From the NCBI GenBank assembly GCA_900104855.1, contig FNSS01000001.1, forward strand, positions 3,596,001 through 3,660,000: a DNA stretch of 64,000 nucleotides. Direction: 5' to 3'. Position numbers and translations under genes: made by a program. A model generated the notes under the pieces. That model ran no database searches, had not been told where the DNA came from, and was given only the letters and a program-made list of their open reading frames with translations. Shown here one piece after another: positions 37,379 to 45,773 of the stretch (within the stretch, counting starts at the first letter, position 1; each line of letters starts with the position of its first letter). The stretch comes from Rhizobiales bacterium GAS188. GTDB lineage: Bacteria > Pseudomonadota > Alphaproteobacteria > Rhizobiales > Beijerinckiaceae.

Positions 37379-38917
37379 ATGTCGCGACCGCCCGCCTACG
37401 CCATCTGGAGCCATTTCGCGCCCTCCCGCGGCTCGCCGCTGTCGATCCAGGAGCAGCTGGTGCGCTTCTTCCGTCAGGAAGTGGCGAAAGGCGCCCTTCG
37501 CCCGGGCACGCGCGTCCCGGCGAGCCGGGCGCTGGCCCAGGAATTGGGGCTCGCCCGCGGCACGGTGTCGAACGTCTATGAACGCCTCGCCGCCGAGGGC
37601 TTCCTCGTCACCCGCCATGGCTTCGGCACCATCGTCGCCGGCCAGCCGGCCGAGCCGAAGCGCCGGGACGGCGCCGGCGCGCGCGCAGGATCACAACCAA
37701 GACGGGACTTTGCCGGATCGCGCCGGGCGCTCGAATTGATGACGGCCCGCAGCGTCGCGACGCGGGCAACCTGGCCGCTGACGCCCGGTGTGCCGGCGCT
37801 CGACGCCTTTCCGTTCGCGCTCTGGGCGAGGCTCAATGCCAGGTTCCATCGCCGCCAGAGCGCCGACGATCTCGCTTACGGCGAGCCGCTCGGCTATCGC
37901 CCCTTGCGGGAAGCGATCGCCGGCTATGTCGGGGCGGCGCGCGGCATCACCTGCACGGCCGATGAGGTGCTGGTCACCACCGGCACGCAATCGGCGACCT
38001 ATATCGCGGCCCTCACTATCGCGGATCCGGGCGAGCGCGCCTGGATCGAGGATCCGGGCTATAACGGCACGCGGCTCGCCCTGCGCCTTGCCGATCTCAA
38101 ATCCGTGCCGGTCCGCGTCGACGAAGAGGGCCTCGACGTCGCCGATGGCCAGCGTCTCGATGCGCAAGCCAAGCTCGTCCAAACAAGGCTCGCGATCGTG
38201 TCCCCCTCGCATCAATTCCCGACCGGCGTCGTCATGTCGCTGACGCGTCGTCTCGCCCTCATCGACTGGGCGGAAGCCGCCGGCGCCTATGTGATCGAGG
38301 ACGATTACGACAGCGAGTTCCGTTATGACGGCGAGCCCATCGCCTCGCTCAAGGCGCTTGATGGCCGGCACGGACGGGTGATCTATGTGGGCACGCTGAG
38401 CAAAGTGCTGGCGCCGGGATTGCGGCTCGGCTTCCTGATCGTTCCGGACCACCTGATAGACGCGGCGCGTGCCGTGCGCAGCGCGCTCGATCGGCAGGTG
38501 TCGTTGCCGCTGCAGGCGACCGTCTCGGAGTTCATCGGCAACGGACATCTCGGCGCTCATATCCGCAAGCTGCGCGCCGTCTATGCGGAGCGGCGGCACG
38601 CTTTGCTCGAGGCGCTCGACACCCTCGGCCGCGGCCTGTTCCGGGTCTCGGGCGCCGCGACCGGCGTGCATGTGCTCGGCGGCTTGCCGCCTTCCATCGA
38701 CGATGTCGCGGTGGCGCGACGGGCGCGGGCGCGCCAGATCGGGGTCGAGCCGCTCAGTTTCTATCGGGTCGGCCCGGACACGCAGCCGCGACCCGCCTTG
38801 CTGCTCGGCTTCGCCAACACGCCTCCCGTGATCTTGCGCGCCGCGGTCGCCGATGTCGTCTCGATCATCGCCGATGAACCGGCAAGGCGCCTCGTGCGGG
38901 CGAGCGTCTCGTCATAG
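37379..38917 (+). CDS. MocR-family GntR/aminotransferase-like regulator
   Basis: A regulator of 512 residues with two parts. The N-terminal GntR winged helix (about 20-90) reads LSIQEQLVRFFRQEVAKGALRPGTRVPASRALAQELGLARGTVSNVYERLAAEGFL. The C-terminal fold-type I aminotransferase domain (about 120-500) has VIEDDYDSEFRYDG and the PLP lysine in YVGTLSKVLAPGLRLGF. Such proteins sense PLP or an amino acid and often activate vitamin B6 or amino-acid genes. The divergent partner is a pyridoxamine-oxidase-fold gene, consistent with local control. Confidence 0.93.
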   Translation: MSRPPAYAIWSHFAPSRGSPLSIQEQLVRFFRQEVAKGALRPGTRVPASRALAQELGLARGTVSNVYERLAAEGFLVTRHGFGTIVAGQPAEPKRRDGAGARAGSQPRRDFAGSRRALELMTARSVATRATWPLTPGVPALDAFPFALWARLNARFHRRQSADDLAYGEPLGYRPLREAIAGYVGAARGITCTADEVLVTTGTQSATYIAALTIADPGERAWIEDPGYNGTRLALRLADLKSVPVRVDEEGLDVADGQRLDAQAKLVQTRLAIVSPSHQFPTGVVMSLTRRLALIDWAEAAGAYVIEDDYDSEFRYDGEPIASLKALDGRHGRVIYVGTLSKVLAPGLRLGFLIVPDHLIDAARAVRSALDRQVSLPLQATVSEFIGNGHLGAHIRKLRAVYAERRHALLEALDTLGRGLFRVSGAATGVHVLGGLPPSIDDVAVARRARARQIGVEPLSFYRVGPDTQPRPALLLGFANTPPVILRAAVADVVSIIADEPARRLVRASVSS

Positions 38918-38986
38918 GGCAGGGCGCGGCGGAGCTTTGCCGCGACCTCAGCCTGTCCGCGCGGCGAAGCGACTGGCGGCCTCTTT

Positions 38987-39035
38987 CGTCATGGCCGGGC
39001 GTCGGCGCGGCCATCCACGCCTTCATGCCATGACG
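38987..39035. repeat. Dispersed palindromic repeat, family C (short copy)
   Basis: CGTCATGGC (38987-38995) and its exact inverse GCCATGACG (39027-39035) bound GGGCGTCGGCGCGGCCATCC-like sequence related to the longer copy at 58541-58675. It lies between convergent genes. Confidence 0.6.
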
Positions 39036-39057
39036 AATAGGGAGCCGAAGCGCGAGA

Positions 39058-40008
39058 TCAAACGACAAGCCGCGGTCGACCGAGCAGCCCCTCATCGATC
39101 TCGAGCGACCGGTCCCACGCGCCGGCCTTGGCCGCAGCCTCATAGGTCGATTGCAGAAAGCTGAGCAGAACCGCATCCGGGTCGGATGCGTTGCGGACCG
39201 CATCGTAGGGCAACAGGAACTCGCCGAGCTGGGGATCGAAGCGCGCCTCTTGCGGCGCGACGACCGCCTCGGCGAAACCGGCGGGCGTCGGGTAGCTATA
39301 GGAGTAGAAGGCTGCGTAATCGATATCGCCGCCGCCTGGCCAGAAGCCCGCGCTCGAGACCTCGTGCGAATAGGCTTCGCGCGTGACGGCGTCGGGCAGA
39401 TGCGGCACGCCGCCGGGGTGAAGGGGCGCGGACCGGCCCGAGAAGCGGGTCACCGCCAAGTCGAAGCTGCCCCAGAAGAAATGGACGGGGCTGGACTTGC
39501 CGATAAAACGGGTGCGGAAGAGATTGAGGACGCGGTTGCACTGGACGAGGGCGAGCCAGAAGCGGTGCGCGCCGTCATGGTCGTAGTCTCGCACCACCCT
39601 GTCCTGCGGGAACGGCGTCGCGACCGCGACTTCGTTCGGGTGGACGTCGATCTCGACCGGGACCCAGAGCGCCGCGAGCTTTTCCGACAGCTCGGCATGG
39701 AAATCGGCGACGCTCCGCGGCATGAGCGCGATTTGAGCCTGGCCGCCATCGCTGACGCGAATGACCAGCGCCTGCGAGACGAAGTCGAACTCGAGCTCGA
39801 ATCCGAGCGCGCCATGCGGAACGAGGCCAGTCGTCAATCCTCTGGCGGACACGTAGAGCGTCACGTGCCATGAATGGTTGACCCAGGGCGTCTTTGCCAA
39901 GCGCACCTTGCCGACCACTTGCGTCCAGAGCTGCAGGGTCTCCAAGGTCGGCCGCAGAGCCGCATAAGGCAATTCGGGCCAAACGCTGTCGAGATGCCGC
40001 AATGCCAT
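39058..40008 (-). CDS. DUF5996 family protein
   Basis: A protein of 316 residues matching by eye the DUF5996 group: WPELPYAALRPTLETLQLWTQVVGKVRLA, NHSWHVTLYVSARGLTT, DFHAELSEKLAALWVPVEI, SSPVHFFWGSFDLAVTRFSGR, and EEVSSAGFWPGGGDIDYAAFYSYSYPTPAGF-like text (here SHEVSSAGFWPGG). No signal peptide or membrane helix. Biochemical role unknown. ATG 40008 with GGAGGACGC just upstream fixes the start. Confidence 0.85.
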   Translation of the reverse strand: MALRHLDSVWPELPYAALRPTLETLQLWTQVVGKVRLAKTPWVNHSWHVTLYVSARGLTTGLVPHGALGFELEFDFVSQALVIRVSDGGQAQIALMPRSVADFHAELSEKLAALWVPVEIDVHPNEVAVATPFPQDRVVRDYDHDGAHRFWLALVQCNRVLNLFRTRFIGKSSPVHFFWGSFDLAVTRFSGRSAPLHPGGVPHLPDAVTREAYSHEVSSAGFWPGGGDIDYAAFYSYSYPTPAGFAEAVVAPQEARFDPQLGEFLLPYDAVRNASDPDAVLLSFLQSTYEAAAKAGAWDRSLEIDEGLLGRPRLVV

Positions 40009-40099
40009 GCGTCCTCCGTACTGATAGCCTGCTCGGCCGATCACTCAATCAGGCCTGGATAGCAAACTTCTCTTACGATCCCAACGGTAGAGAACTTCC

Positions 40100-40182
40100 T
40101 GGGACCACGACCGTCCCGGCCGCCCTTCTTCCCAACGGCGCGGCTCACCGTCTCAAGGGCGGGCGAGACGCCCGCGTTCCCA
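40100..40182. repeat. Dispersed palindromic repeat, family A (copy 4)
   Basis: TGGGACCACGACCGTCCCGG at the left, GGGCGAGACGCCCGCGTTCCCA at the right in two overlapping pieces, same orientation as the copy at 34445. A further CCCGCGGTCCCA at 40187-40198 looks like a second right end, suggesting an end duplication. Confidence 0.8.
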
Positions 40183-40281
40183 CTGGCCCGCGGTCCCAAC
40201 GGCATTGCCAAAATCCGCCGGAAGCTCGAAGCTCGGCCCGCCAAGGCCATCATCCGGCGATGTCGGTGAAGGGAGCCCGGT

Positions 40282-40638
40282 ATGCCCCGCGACGACAGCG
40301 AGCTGTTCCATATCGCGGCAGCGCTCGCCGCCTGCCTCGTCGCCGCAGGGCTCTATCGGTGGATGGGTTTTTTCGGCGTCGGCCTATTCGGCATGCTCAT
40401 CGTCTTCCTCGCAACGAGTGTCGATCTCAACGACTGGCGCGGCAGCGGCATGAATGCGGGTCTCTACCAGCAGCAGGTAGCGGACGACGAGCGCTTCACG
40501 CGCAACGAACGCGCGGAATGGAAAGGAGTACGACAGAAGCGCAGGCGCGCTTCCGACTATGCGCTGATGATCGGCCTCGCCTTCCTCGTGGTGGGAGGTG
40601 CGGGCTTCGTGTTCTTCCAACTCCATCTCGGCCAATAG
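40282..40638 (+). CDS. Small membrane protein of unknown function
   Basis: A protein of 118 residues with hydrophobic segments at about 10-25 (AAALAACLVAAGLY), 28-46 and 93-112 (ALMIGLAFLVVGGAGFVFF), separated by a charged loop rich in Arg/Glu/Gln. ATG 40282 has GAAGGGAGCC upstream. I recognise no family. It stands between the DUF5996 gene and the exported RidA-like gene. Confidence 0.75.
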   Translation: MPRDDSELFHIAAALAACLVAAGLYRWMGFFGVGLFGMLIVFLATSVDLNDWRGSGMNAGLYQQQVADDERFTRNERAEWKGVRQKRRRASDYALMIGLAFLVVGGAGFVFFQLHLGQ

Positions 40639-40787
40639 CTGCGTCCTGACACGCTACACCCTGTCACGGCGACCCTGGCCGCCACTTTTCGAAACGTCTA
40701 TGCTCGGCGCGTTCCCATAGGGGCGAAGCGAGCCGCCGCGCCTCCTCTCGCAATCTCGAGCTCCTCCCATCCGTGAAAGGATCCTTC

Positions 40788-41294
40788 ATGACCACGATGA
40801 CGCTTCGCAGCCTCGGCCTGTCGCTGTCCGTCGCATTAGCCTTCACGGCCAGCGCGCTTGCCGATGACGTGGTGCGCCATGTGCCGCCGGGCGCGACCTT
40901 GCCGATCGCCTCCGCGGTCGAAGTGCCGGCCGGCAAGACCACCGTCTATGTGAGCGGCATGGTGCCGCCGGTGGTCGACGACAAGGCCGACAAGACGACG
41001 CCGGCGGCCTTCGGCGACACCAAAACGCAAACGGTCGGCGTCCTCAAGAATATCGACAAGACGCTCAAGGGCCTCAACTTGACGATGGGCAATGTGGTGA
41101 AGATGCAGGCCTATCTGGTCGGCGATACCGCCAAGGGCGGCCGCATGGATTTCGCCGGCTTCATGGAAGGCTATAAGGAATTCTTCGGCACGGCCGAGCA
41201 GCCCAATCTGCCGTCGCGCTCGGTGATGCAGGTCGCAGGTCTCGTCAGCCCCGGCTGGCTGGTCGAGATCGAGGTCACGGCGGTTCGCCCCTGA
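40788..41294 (+). CDS. Exported RidA-like (YjgF/YER057c/UK114) protein
   Basis: A protein of 168 residues with a signal peptide (MTTMTLRSLGLSLSVALAFTASALA-DDV), unusual because RidA proteins are normally cytoplasmic. The mature domain is of the RidA fold: VYVSGMVPPVVDD, TKTQTVGVLKNIDKTLKGLNLTMGNVVKMQAYLVG, FMEGYKEFFGTAEQPNLPSRSVMQVAGLVSPGWLVEIEVTAV. The terminal Arg of the imine-deaminase site is seen in PSRS. AAAGGATCC precedes ATG 40788. Function in the periplasm unknown. Confidence 0.87.
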   Translation: MTTMTLRSLGLSLSVALAFTASALADDVVRHVPPGATLPIASAVEVPAGKTTVYVSGMVPPVVDDKADKTTPAAFGDTKTQTVGVLKNIDKTLKGLNLTMGNVVKMQAYLVGDTAKGGRMDFAGFMEGYKEFFGTAEQPNLPSRSVMQVAGLVSPGWLVEIEVTAVRP

Positions 41295-41366
41295 GTCATG
41301 GGGGCGCCCGACGTTGATGTCCGAAAACCGCGAGACAATGCGGTCCAATGGGCTGATATTGCGGCC

Positions 41367-42890
41367 ATGGATATGGACGCACAGGCCTGCTACCGCGCCA
41401 TCTCGACACGCGATGCGCGCTTCGACGGGCGCCTTTTCGTCGGGGTCAAGACGACCGGCATCTATTGCCGGCCGATCTGCCCGGCGCGCACGCCGAGATT
41501 CGAGAACGTGCTGTTTTACGCAACGGCCGCCGCCGCCCAGACGGCGGGCTTTCGCCCCTGCCTGCGTTGCCGCCCGGAAACCTCGCCACAGCTTGCCTTC
41601 TGGCGCGGCACCTCGAATACCGTCTCGCGGGCTCTCAGCCTGATCGAGGCCGGCGGGCTCGACGACAGCGATGTGGAACGTCTCGCCTTGCGCCTCGGCG
41701 TCGGGGGGCGGCAATTGCGGCGCCTGTTCCACCAGCATCTCGGCGCCTCGCCGCTCGCCGTCGCCCAGACGCGGCGCGTGCTGCTCGCCAAGCAGCTGAT
41801 CCATGATACGCAGCTGCCGATGACGGAGGTCGCGCATGCGGCGGGTTTCGGCAGCGTCAGGCGCTTCAACGAGACCTTCCAGCGTCTGTTCGGCCGGCCG
41901 CCGCTCAGCCTCAGGCGCAAGACGGCGCAAGATGAGCCCGCCGAGGCGATGCGCCCTCTTTCGGTCAGCCTCAGCTATCGCCCGCCTTACGATTTCGACG
42001 CCATGCTGGAATTCCTCGAGGCGCGCGCCATTCCTGGTGTCGAGGAGGTGTCGGCCGGCCGCTATGCGCGCAGCATTGCCATCGGCCACGACCATGGCGT
42101 GCTCACGGTCGAGCCCGATACCCGCCATCGCCTGAAGGTCAGCATCCGCTTCCCGCGGCTTTCTGCGCTCGCGACCATCATTGCGCGCATCCGCCGGGTC
42201 TTCGATCTCGCGGCCGATCCGGCGGTGATCGGGGCGCATCTGAGCCAGGATCCATTGCTGGCGCCCTTGGTGGCGGCGAGGCCGGGCCTCAGAGTGCCGG
42301 GCGGCTGGGACGGCTTCGAGCTCGCGGTGCGGGCGATCCTCGGCCAGCAGATCACGGTGCTTGCCGCCACCGGACTTGCCGGCAAGCTGGTGCGCGCCCA
42401 TGGCATTGCGCTGCGCAACGAGCTCAGCTCGCCCTTCATGAGCATCACCCATGTGTTTCCGCCGCCGGAGCGGCTGGTGACGGCCGATCTCGCGGCGCTC
42501 GGCATGCCGAAACCGCGGGCGCTCGCCCTTTCGTCGCTGGCGGCGGCAGTGGTCGCCGATCCCGACATCTTCGGCCCGGCCTCCGGGCTCGAGGAGGCGA
42601 TCGCCAAGCTCCGATCGCTTGCGGGCATCGGCGAATGGACGGCGCAGTACATCGCCATGCGGGAGCTGCGCGAGCCCGATGCCTTCCCGGCCGCCGATAT
42701 CGGCCTGATGCGGGCCCTCACCGACCCGTCGGGGCGAAGGCCTGGCCCCGCCGAGCTCGTCGCCAGGGCCGAAACCTGGCGACCCTGGCGCGCCTATGCG
42801 GCGCTGCATCTTTGGGCTTACGAGGCAAGAAACCCGAAACTTTCCAGCGACAAGATCCAAGACCGAAGCGATGACCGCAAAGCCGCTTGA
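41367..42890 (+). CDS. Ada-AraC-AlkA fusion: alkylation-response regulator/DNA glycosylase
   Basis: A protein of about 507 residues. Residues 1-80 carry the Ada methyl-phosphotriester domain with all four cysteines (TTGIYCRPICPAR and GFRPCLRCRPE). Residues 90-190 are an AraC helix-turn-helix (LALRLGVGGRQLRRLF, EVAHAAGFGSVRRFNETFQ). The rest is AlkA: an N-terminal TBP-like lobe, then the helix-hairpin-helix LAGIGEWTAQYIAMR and the catalytic Asp in FPAADIGLMRAL. It thus senses alkylated DNA, activates transcription and excises 3-alkyladenine. ATG 41367 or 41373 is likely; ATG 41298 adds a non-conserved leader. Confidence 0.93.
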   Translation: MDMDAQACYRAISTRDARFDGRLFVGVKTTGIYCRPICPARTPRFENVLFYATAAAAQTAGFRPCLRCRPETSPQLAFWRGTSNTVSRALSLIEAGGLDDSDVERLALRLGVGGRQLRRLFHQHLGASPLAVAQTRRVLLAKQLIHDTQLPMTEVAHAAGFGSVRRFNETFQRLFGRPPLSLRRKTAQDEPAEAMRPLSVSLSYRPPYDFDAMLEFLEARAIPGVEEVSAGRYARSIAIGHDHGVLTVEPDTRHRLKVSIRFPRLSALATIIARIRRVFDLAADPAVIGAHLSQDPLLAPLVAARPGLRVPGGWDGFELAVRAILGQQITVLAATGLAGKLVRAHGIALRNELSSPFMSITHVFPPPERLVTADLAALGMPKPRALALSSLAAAVVADPDIFGPASGLEEAIAKLRSLAGIGEWTAQYIAMRELREPDAFPAADIGLMRALTDPSGRRPGPAELVARAETWRPWRAYAALHLWAYEARNPKLSSDKIQDRSDDRKAA

Positions 42891-43410
42891 GCATTTCCAT
42901 GTCGACCGCGTCGCGACGCCGATCGGCACGGCGCTGCTGGTCACCGACCAGGAGGGTGTGCTGCGCTGCCTCGATTGGGAGGACCATGAGGACCGCATGC
43001 GGGTGCTCCTGCGCCGCCATTATGGCCCGCTCACCCTGTCGGACGGGCCCGCGCCAGCCTCGATCCGACTGCCGCTCGAACGCTATTTCGCAGGTGAGCT
43101 CGCGGCACTCGCCGAGATCCCCTGGCGCACCAAGGGCACCGAGTTCCAGCGCTCGGTCTGGAACGCTCTCACCCGTATTCCGGTCGGCGAGACGTTGAGC
43201 TATGGGCGGCTCGCCGCGCATCTCGGCAAGCCGGACGCGATGCGCGCCGTAGGCCTTGCCAACGGCGCCAACCCGGTCGGCGTCGTCGTGCCCTGCCATC
43301 GCGTCATCGGGGCCGACGGCTCGCTGACCGGCTATGGAGGCGGCCTGCATCGCAAGCGCTGGCTCCTCGCCCATGAAGGGGCGATCAAGAGCGCCGAGCT
43401 TGCTTTGTGA
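42871..43410 (+). CDS. ogt: Methylated-DNA--protein-cysteine methyltransferase
   Basis: A suicide O6-alkylguanine repair protein of 179 residues. The active site is Cys142 in PVGVVVPCHRVIG; the helix-turn-helix SYGRLAAHLGKPDAMRAVG and the RKRWLLAHEG tail are intact. ATG 42871 overlaps the end of the AlkA fusion by 20 bp, so the genes are translationally coupled. Together the two genes supply the whole Ada response, with the Ogt part on a separate chain. Confidence 0.96.
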   Translation: MTAKPLEHFHVDRVATPIGTALLVTDQEGVLRCLDWEDHEDRMRVLLRRHYGPLTLSDGPAPASIRLPLERYFAGELAALAEIPWRTKGTEFQRSVWNALTRIPVGETLSYGRLAAHLGKPDAMRAVGLANGANPVGVVVPCHRVIGADGSLTGYGGGLHRKRWLLAHEGAIKSAELAL

Positions 43411-43422
43411 GCCTCGCGCCTT

Positions 43423-43609
43423 ACCTTCTCCCGCTCTTTCGCGGGAGAAGGTGCCGAGGCGAAGCCGAGGCGGATGAGGGACGCCGGTGAAGCGCTCCAC
43501 CGATAATCCGACCCTGAAGCTCGCTCACGATCGGCGGAGCCGCGATCCACCCTCATCCGCCCTCACTTCGTTCGGGCACCTTCTCCCGCGCGAAGAGCGC
43601 GGGAGAAGG
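43423..43609. repeat. Dispersed palindromic repeat, family B (copy 4)
   Basis: The left hairpin CCTTCTCCCGCTCTTTCGCG..GAGAAGG runs into GTGCCGAGGCGAAGCCGAGG and GGATGAGGG; the right side has CCCTCATCCGCC, CACTTCGTTCGGGCACC and hairpin TTCTCCCGCGCGAAGAGCGC. It separates the convergent ogt and SnoaL-like genes. Confidence 0.82.
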
Positions 43610-43622
43610 AGAGCGCCTTACC

Positions 43623-44027
43623 TCACAACCGCAGCAGCGGTTCGTTGACGCTGCCCGTGCGGGCGGCGCGCAGAGGCGCGGTGTCCATATAGACGCGCTC
43701 CTCCATGATCTTGCCGCCCTTGAGGCGGAACTTGTCGACCCCACGCCAATCGAAGCGCCTTCCCCCGCCGAGACGGGTGCTCTGCCATTCGACGATCACC
43801 ACATCGCCGCGCTGGGTCCAGTCCAGCAGCTGCCAGACCACATCGGGCGCCTGCTCCTGGAGCATGTCGTTGAGGCGACCCAATTCATGTCCGGCGATCG
43901 GCCGGTCGGTCAGCGGGTAGTGGAGCACGCCCTCGGGATGCCACAGGGCGAGGAAGGCCTCGCCGTCGCGCGCGGCCCAGGCCGCCGCGAATCTTGTGAC
44001 AAAGTCTTGAGCTTCGGCATCGGTCAT
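43623..44027 (-). CDS. SnoaL/NTF2-like protein
   Basis: A small cytoplasmic protein of 134 residues with the alpha+beta cone fold of the SnoaL/NTF2 group: FVTRFAAAWAARDGEAFLALWHPEGVLHYPL, then GRRFDWRGVDKFRLKGGKIMEERVYMDTAPL. These proteins are isomerases, cyclases or ligand-binding domains; no substrate can be assigned. GAGAGAAA just upstream of ATG 44027 is the ribosome site. No operon partner. Confidence 0.82.
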   Translation of the reverse strand: MTDAEAQDFVTRFAAAWAARDGEAFLALWHPEGVLHYPLTDRPIAGHELGRLNDMLQEQAPDVVWQLLDWTQRGDVVIVEWQSTRLGGGRRFDWRGVDKFRLKGGKIMEERVYMDTAPLRAARTGSVNEPLLRL

Positions 44028-44170
44028 TTTCTCTCTCCTTCTGCTGGTCCGGAGAGGTAAACGCGGCGGTCCTGAAGGTCTCGCCGGATCCGGACGTGAC
44101 CTTCGCGAGGTTTTGCGGCACCGGATCTTGCCTCAAACCTGCCTTCAAGCGGGCCTAAAACCGCCCGTGT

Positions 44171-44190
44171 AAGCAATTGATAAGCAATTG
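44171..44190. promoter_or_regulatory. Direct repeat before the TAXI gene
   Basis: AAGCAATTG occurs at 44171-44179 and 44182-44190, 11 bp apart, one helical turn; CAATTG is palindromic. It lies immediately upstream of ATG 44198. Confidence 0.45.
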
Positions 44191-44197
44191 TTGCGAA

Positions 44198-45634
44198 ATG
44201 ATCATTGCGAGGGCGTGGGGCGGCTGCGCGATCGGAGGATTGATCATCACCCCCGAAAGTCGGAGGACACCCGGCACATTGCCGGCTCGCCTCTTGCGCT
44301 CGCCATTTCTATGGGTTCCGGCCGCCGTGCTCGCCGCGGTGCTGCTGGCCTGGGGCATGCGCTTCATCGCTCGGCCGACCGTGCTGCGCATCGCGGTCGG
44401 TCCGGAAGGGAGCGCCGACGTCAAGCTGATCTCGGACCTCGCCGTCCAGATGGCGCGCGTCAAGACGCGCAGCCTCAAGCTGAAATTGATCAAGACCACC
44501 GATGTGGCGCAGAGCGCCGCCGCGCTCGATGCCGGGCGCGCCGATCTCGCCGTGGTGCGCAGCGACGTGTCGATGTCGGCGACCGGGCTCACCGTCGCCA
44601 TCCTGCATCGCAACGCCGTCGCCTTCATCGCTCCACGCACATCGTCGGTGCGCAACATCGCCGATCTCGACAAGAAGCGGGTCGGCATCTTGCGGGCGAC
44701 GCTCGAGAACGAGCATCTGCTCGAGCAGCTCCTGTCGGAATACGGCATCGCGGCGCAATCGGTGACGCAGGTGCCTCTGGAGCCCGAAGGTCTCGCCTCC
44801 GCCATCCGCGACCGGCGCATCGACGCCGTGATGGTGGTCGCCCCGCCCTCGGGCACTTTGATGAACGCGGCCGTGGAGGCGGTCGCTTCGGCCTCCAAGG
44901 GCGAGCCGGTTTTCGTCGAGGTGAAGGAGGCCGAGGCGATCGCCGAGCGCAAGCCGGTCTATGAATCCCATGAGATCGTCAACGGGCTCTTCGGCCGCAA
45001 TCCGCCGCGCCCCAAGGCGAGCTTCAAGACGCTCGCCGTCAGCTATCGGCTCGTCGCCAGCCGCGACCTCGAGGACTACGTCGTCTCGGACTTCACGCGC
45101 CGCCTCTTCACCTTGAGGATGGCGTTGAGCTTCGACAGCTCCTTCGCAGACCATATCGAGAAGCCCGACACGGACAACGACACCGCCTTGCCGCTGCATC
45201 CGGGCGCCGCGGCCTATTTCGACGGCAACGAGAAATCCTTCTTCGACCGCTATGATGACTGGTTCTATCTCGGCGCCATGGGGCTCAGCGGCCTCGTCTC
45301 CGGCCTCGCGGCCCTGATCGCCTCGGCGAGAGCCTGGACGCGCCGCGGCACGCTCTCGGCGATCGACGAGCTCATCCATATTCGCGTGGCCGCGCGCAAC
45401 GCCAAGGATGAAGCGGCGCTCGAGGCGGCGGAGACGGCAGTGGCCGAGATCTCGACCGTGGCGCTGCGCCAGGCGCGCGACGGACGCATTGACGATGCCG
45501 GCCTCTCGGCGCTCAGCCTCGCCATGGATGAGTGCCGCCAGGCGATCGCCGACCGCCGTGTCCGGCTCGCGGCGCAAGTCGCGAGCCCGCTCGCCACGGA
45601 CGCCGCCGCCGTCGCGCCGTTCACCCTATCCTGA
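44198..45634 (+). CDS. Membrane-anchored TAXI-family binding protein
   Basis: A protein of about 478 residues of the TAXI (TRAP-associated extracytoplasmic immunogenic) group. An N-terminal signal-anchor helix (PFLWVPAAVLAAVLLAWGM) is followed by a periplasmic ligand domain (LRIAVGPEGSADVKLISDLAVQMA, DAGRADLAVVRSD, DKKRVGILRATLENEHLLEQLLSEYGI) and a second membrane helix (FYLGAMGLSGLVSGLAALIASA) before a cytoplasmic helical tail. No TRAP permease is adjacent. The two-anchor design suggests a sensor or tethered receptor rather than a free binding protein. ATG 44198 is chosen over an upstream TTG. Confidence 0.85.
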   Translation: MIIARAWGGCAIGGLIITPESRRTPGTLPARLLRSPFLWVPAAVLAAVLLAWGMRFIARPTVLRIAVGPEGSADVKLISDLAVQMARVKTRSLKLKLIKTTDVAQSAAALDAGRADLAVVRSDVSMSATGLTVAILHRNAVAFIAPRTSSVRNIADLDKKRVGILRATLENEHLLEQLLSEYGIAAQSVTQVPLEPEGLASAIRDRRIDAVMVVAPPSGTLMNAAVEAVASASKGEPVFVEVKEAEAIAERKPVYESHEIVNGLFGRNPPRPKASFKTLAVSYRLVASRDLEDYVVSDFTRRLFTLRMALSFDSSFADHIEKPDTDNDTALPLHPGAAAYFDGNEKSFFDRYDDWFYLGAMGLSGLVSGLAALIASARAWTRRGTLSAIDELIHIRVAARNAKDEAALEAAETAVAEISTVALRQARDGRIDDAGLSALSLAMDECRQAIADRRVRLAAQVASPLATDAAAVAPFTLS

Positions 45635-45773
45635 AATTGCCCGAAGCCGAGGCCGCGCTTGGCCTTGCCGTGCGGGAGCTCCGCTCTTAAGCATGATGGC
45701 GAGGGTAGGATGACGAATTTTGCGCAATGGCAACATGTTGCGTAGAGTTCGCAAACGGAAATAGGTCTCGCCC

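Noticed and set aside
40836-42998. A long open frame antisense to RidA, AlkA and Ogt
   Set aside because: It spans three convincing genes on the opposite strand, is low-complexity Arg/Ala, and lacks any domain.
44198-45634. TAXI gene considered as part of a full TRAP transporter
   Set aside because: No large or small TRAP membrane subunit lies on either side.
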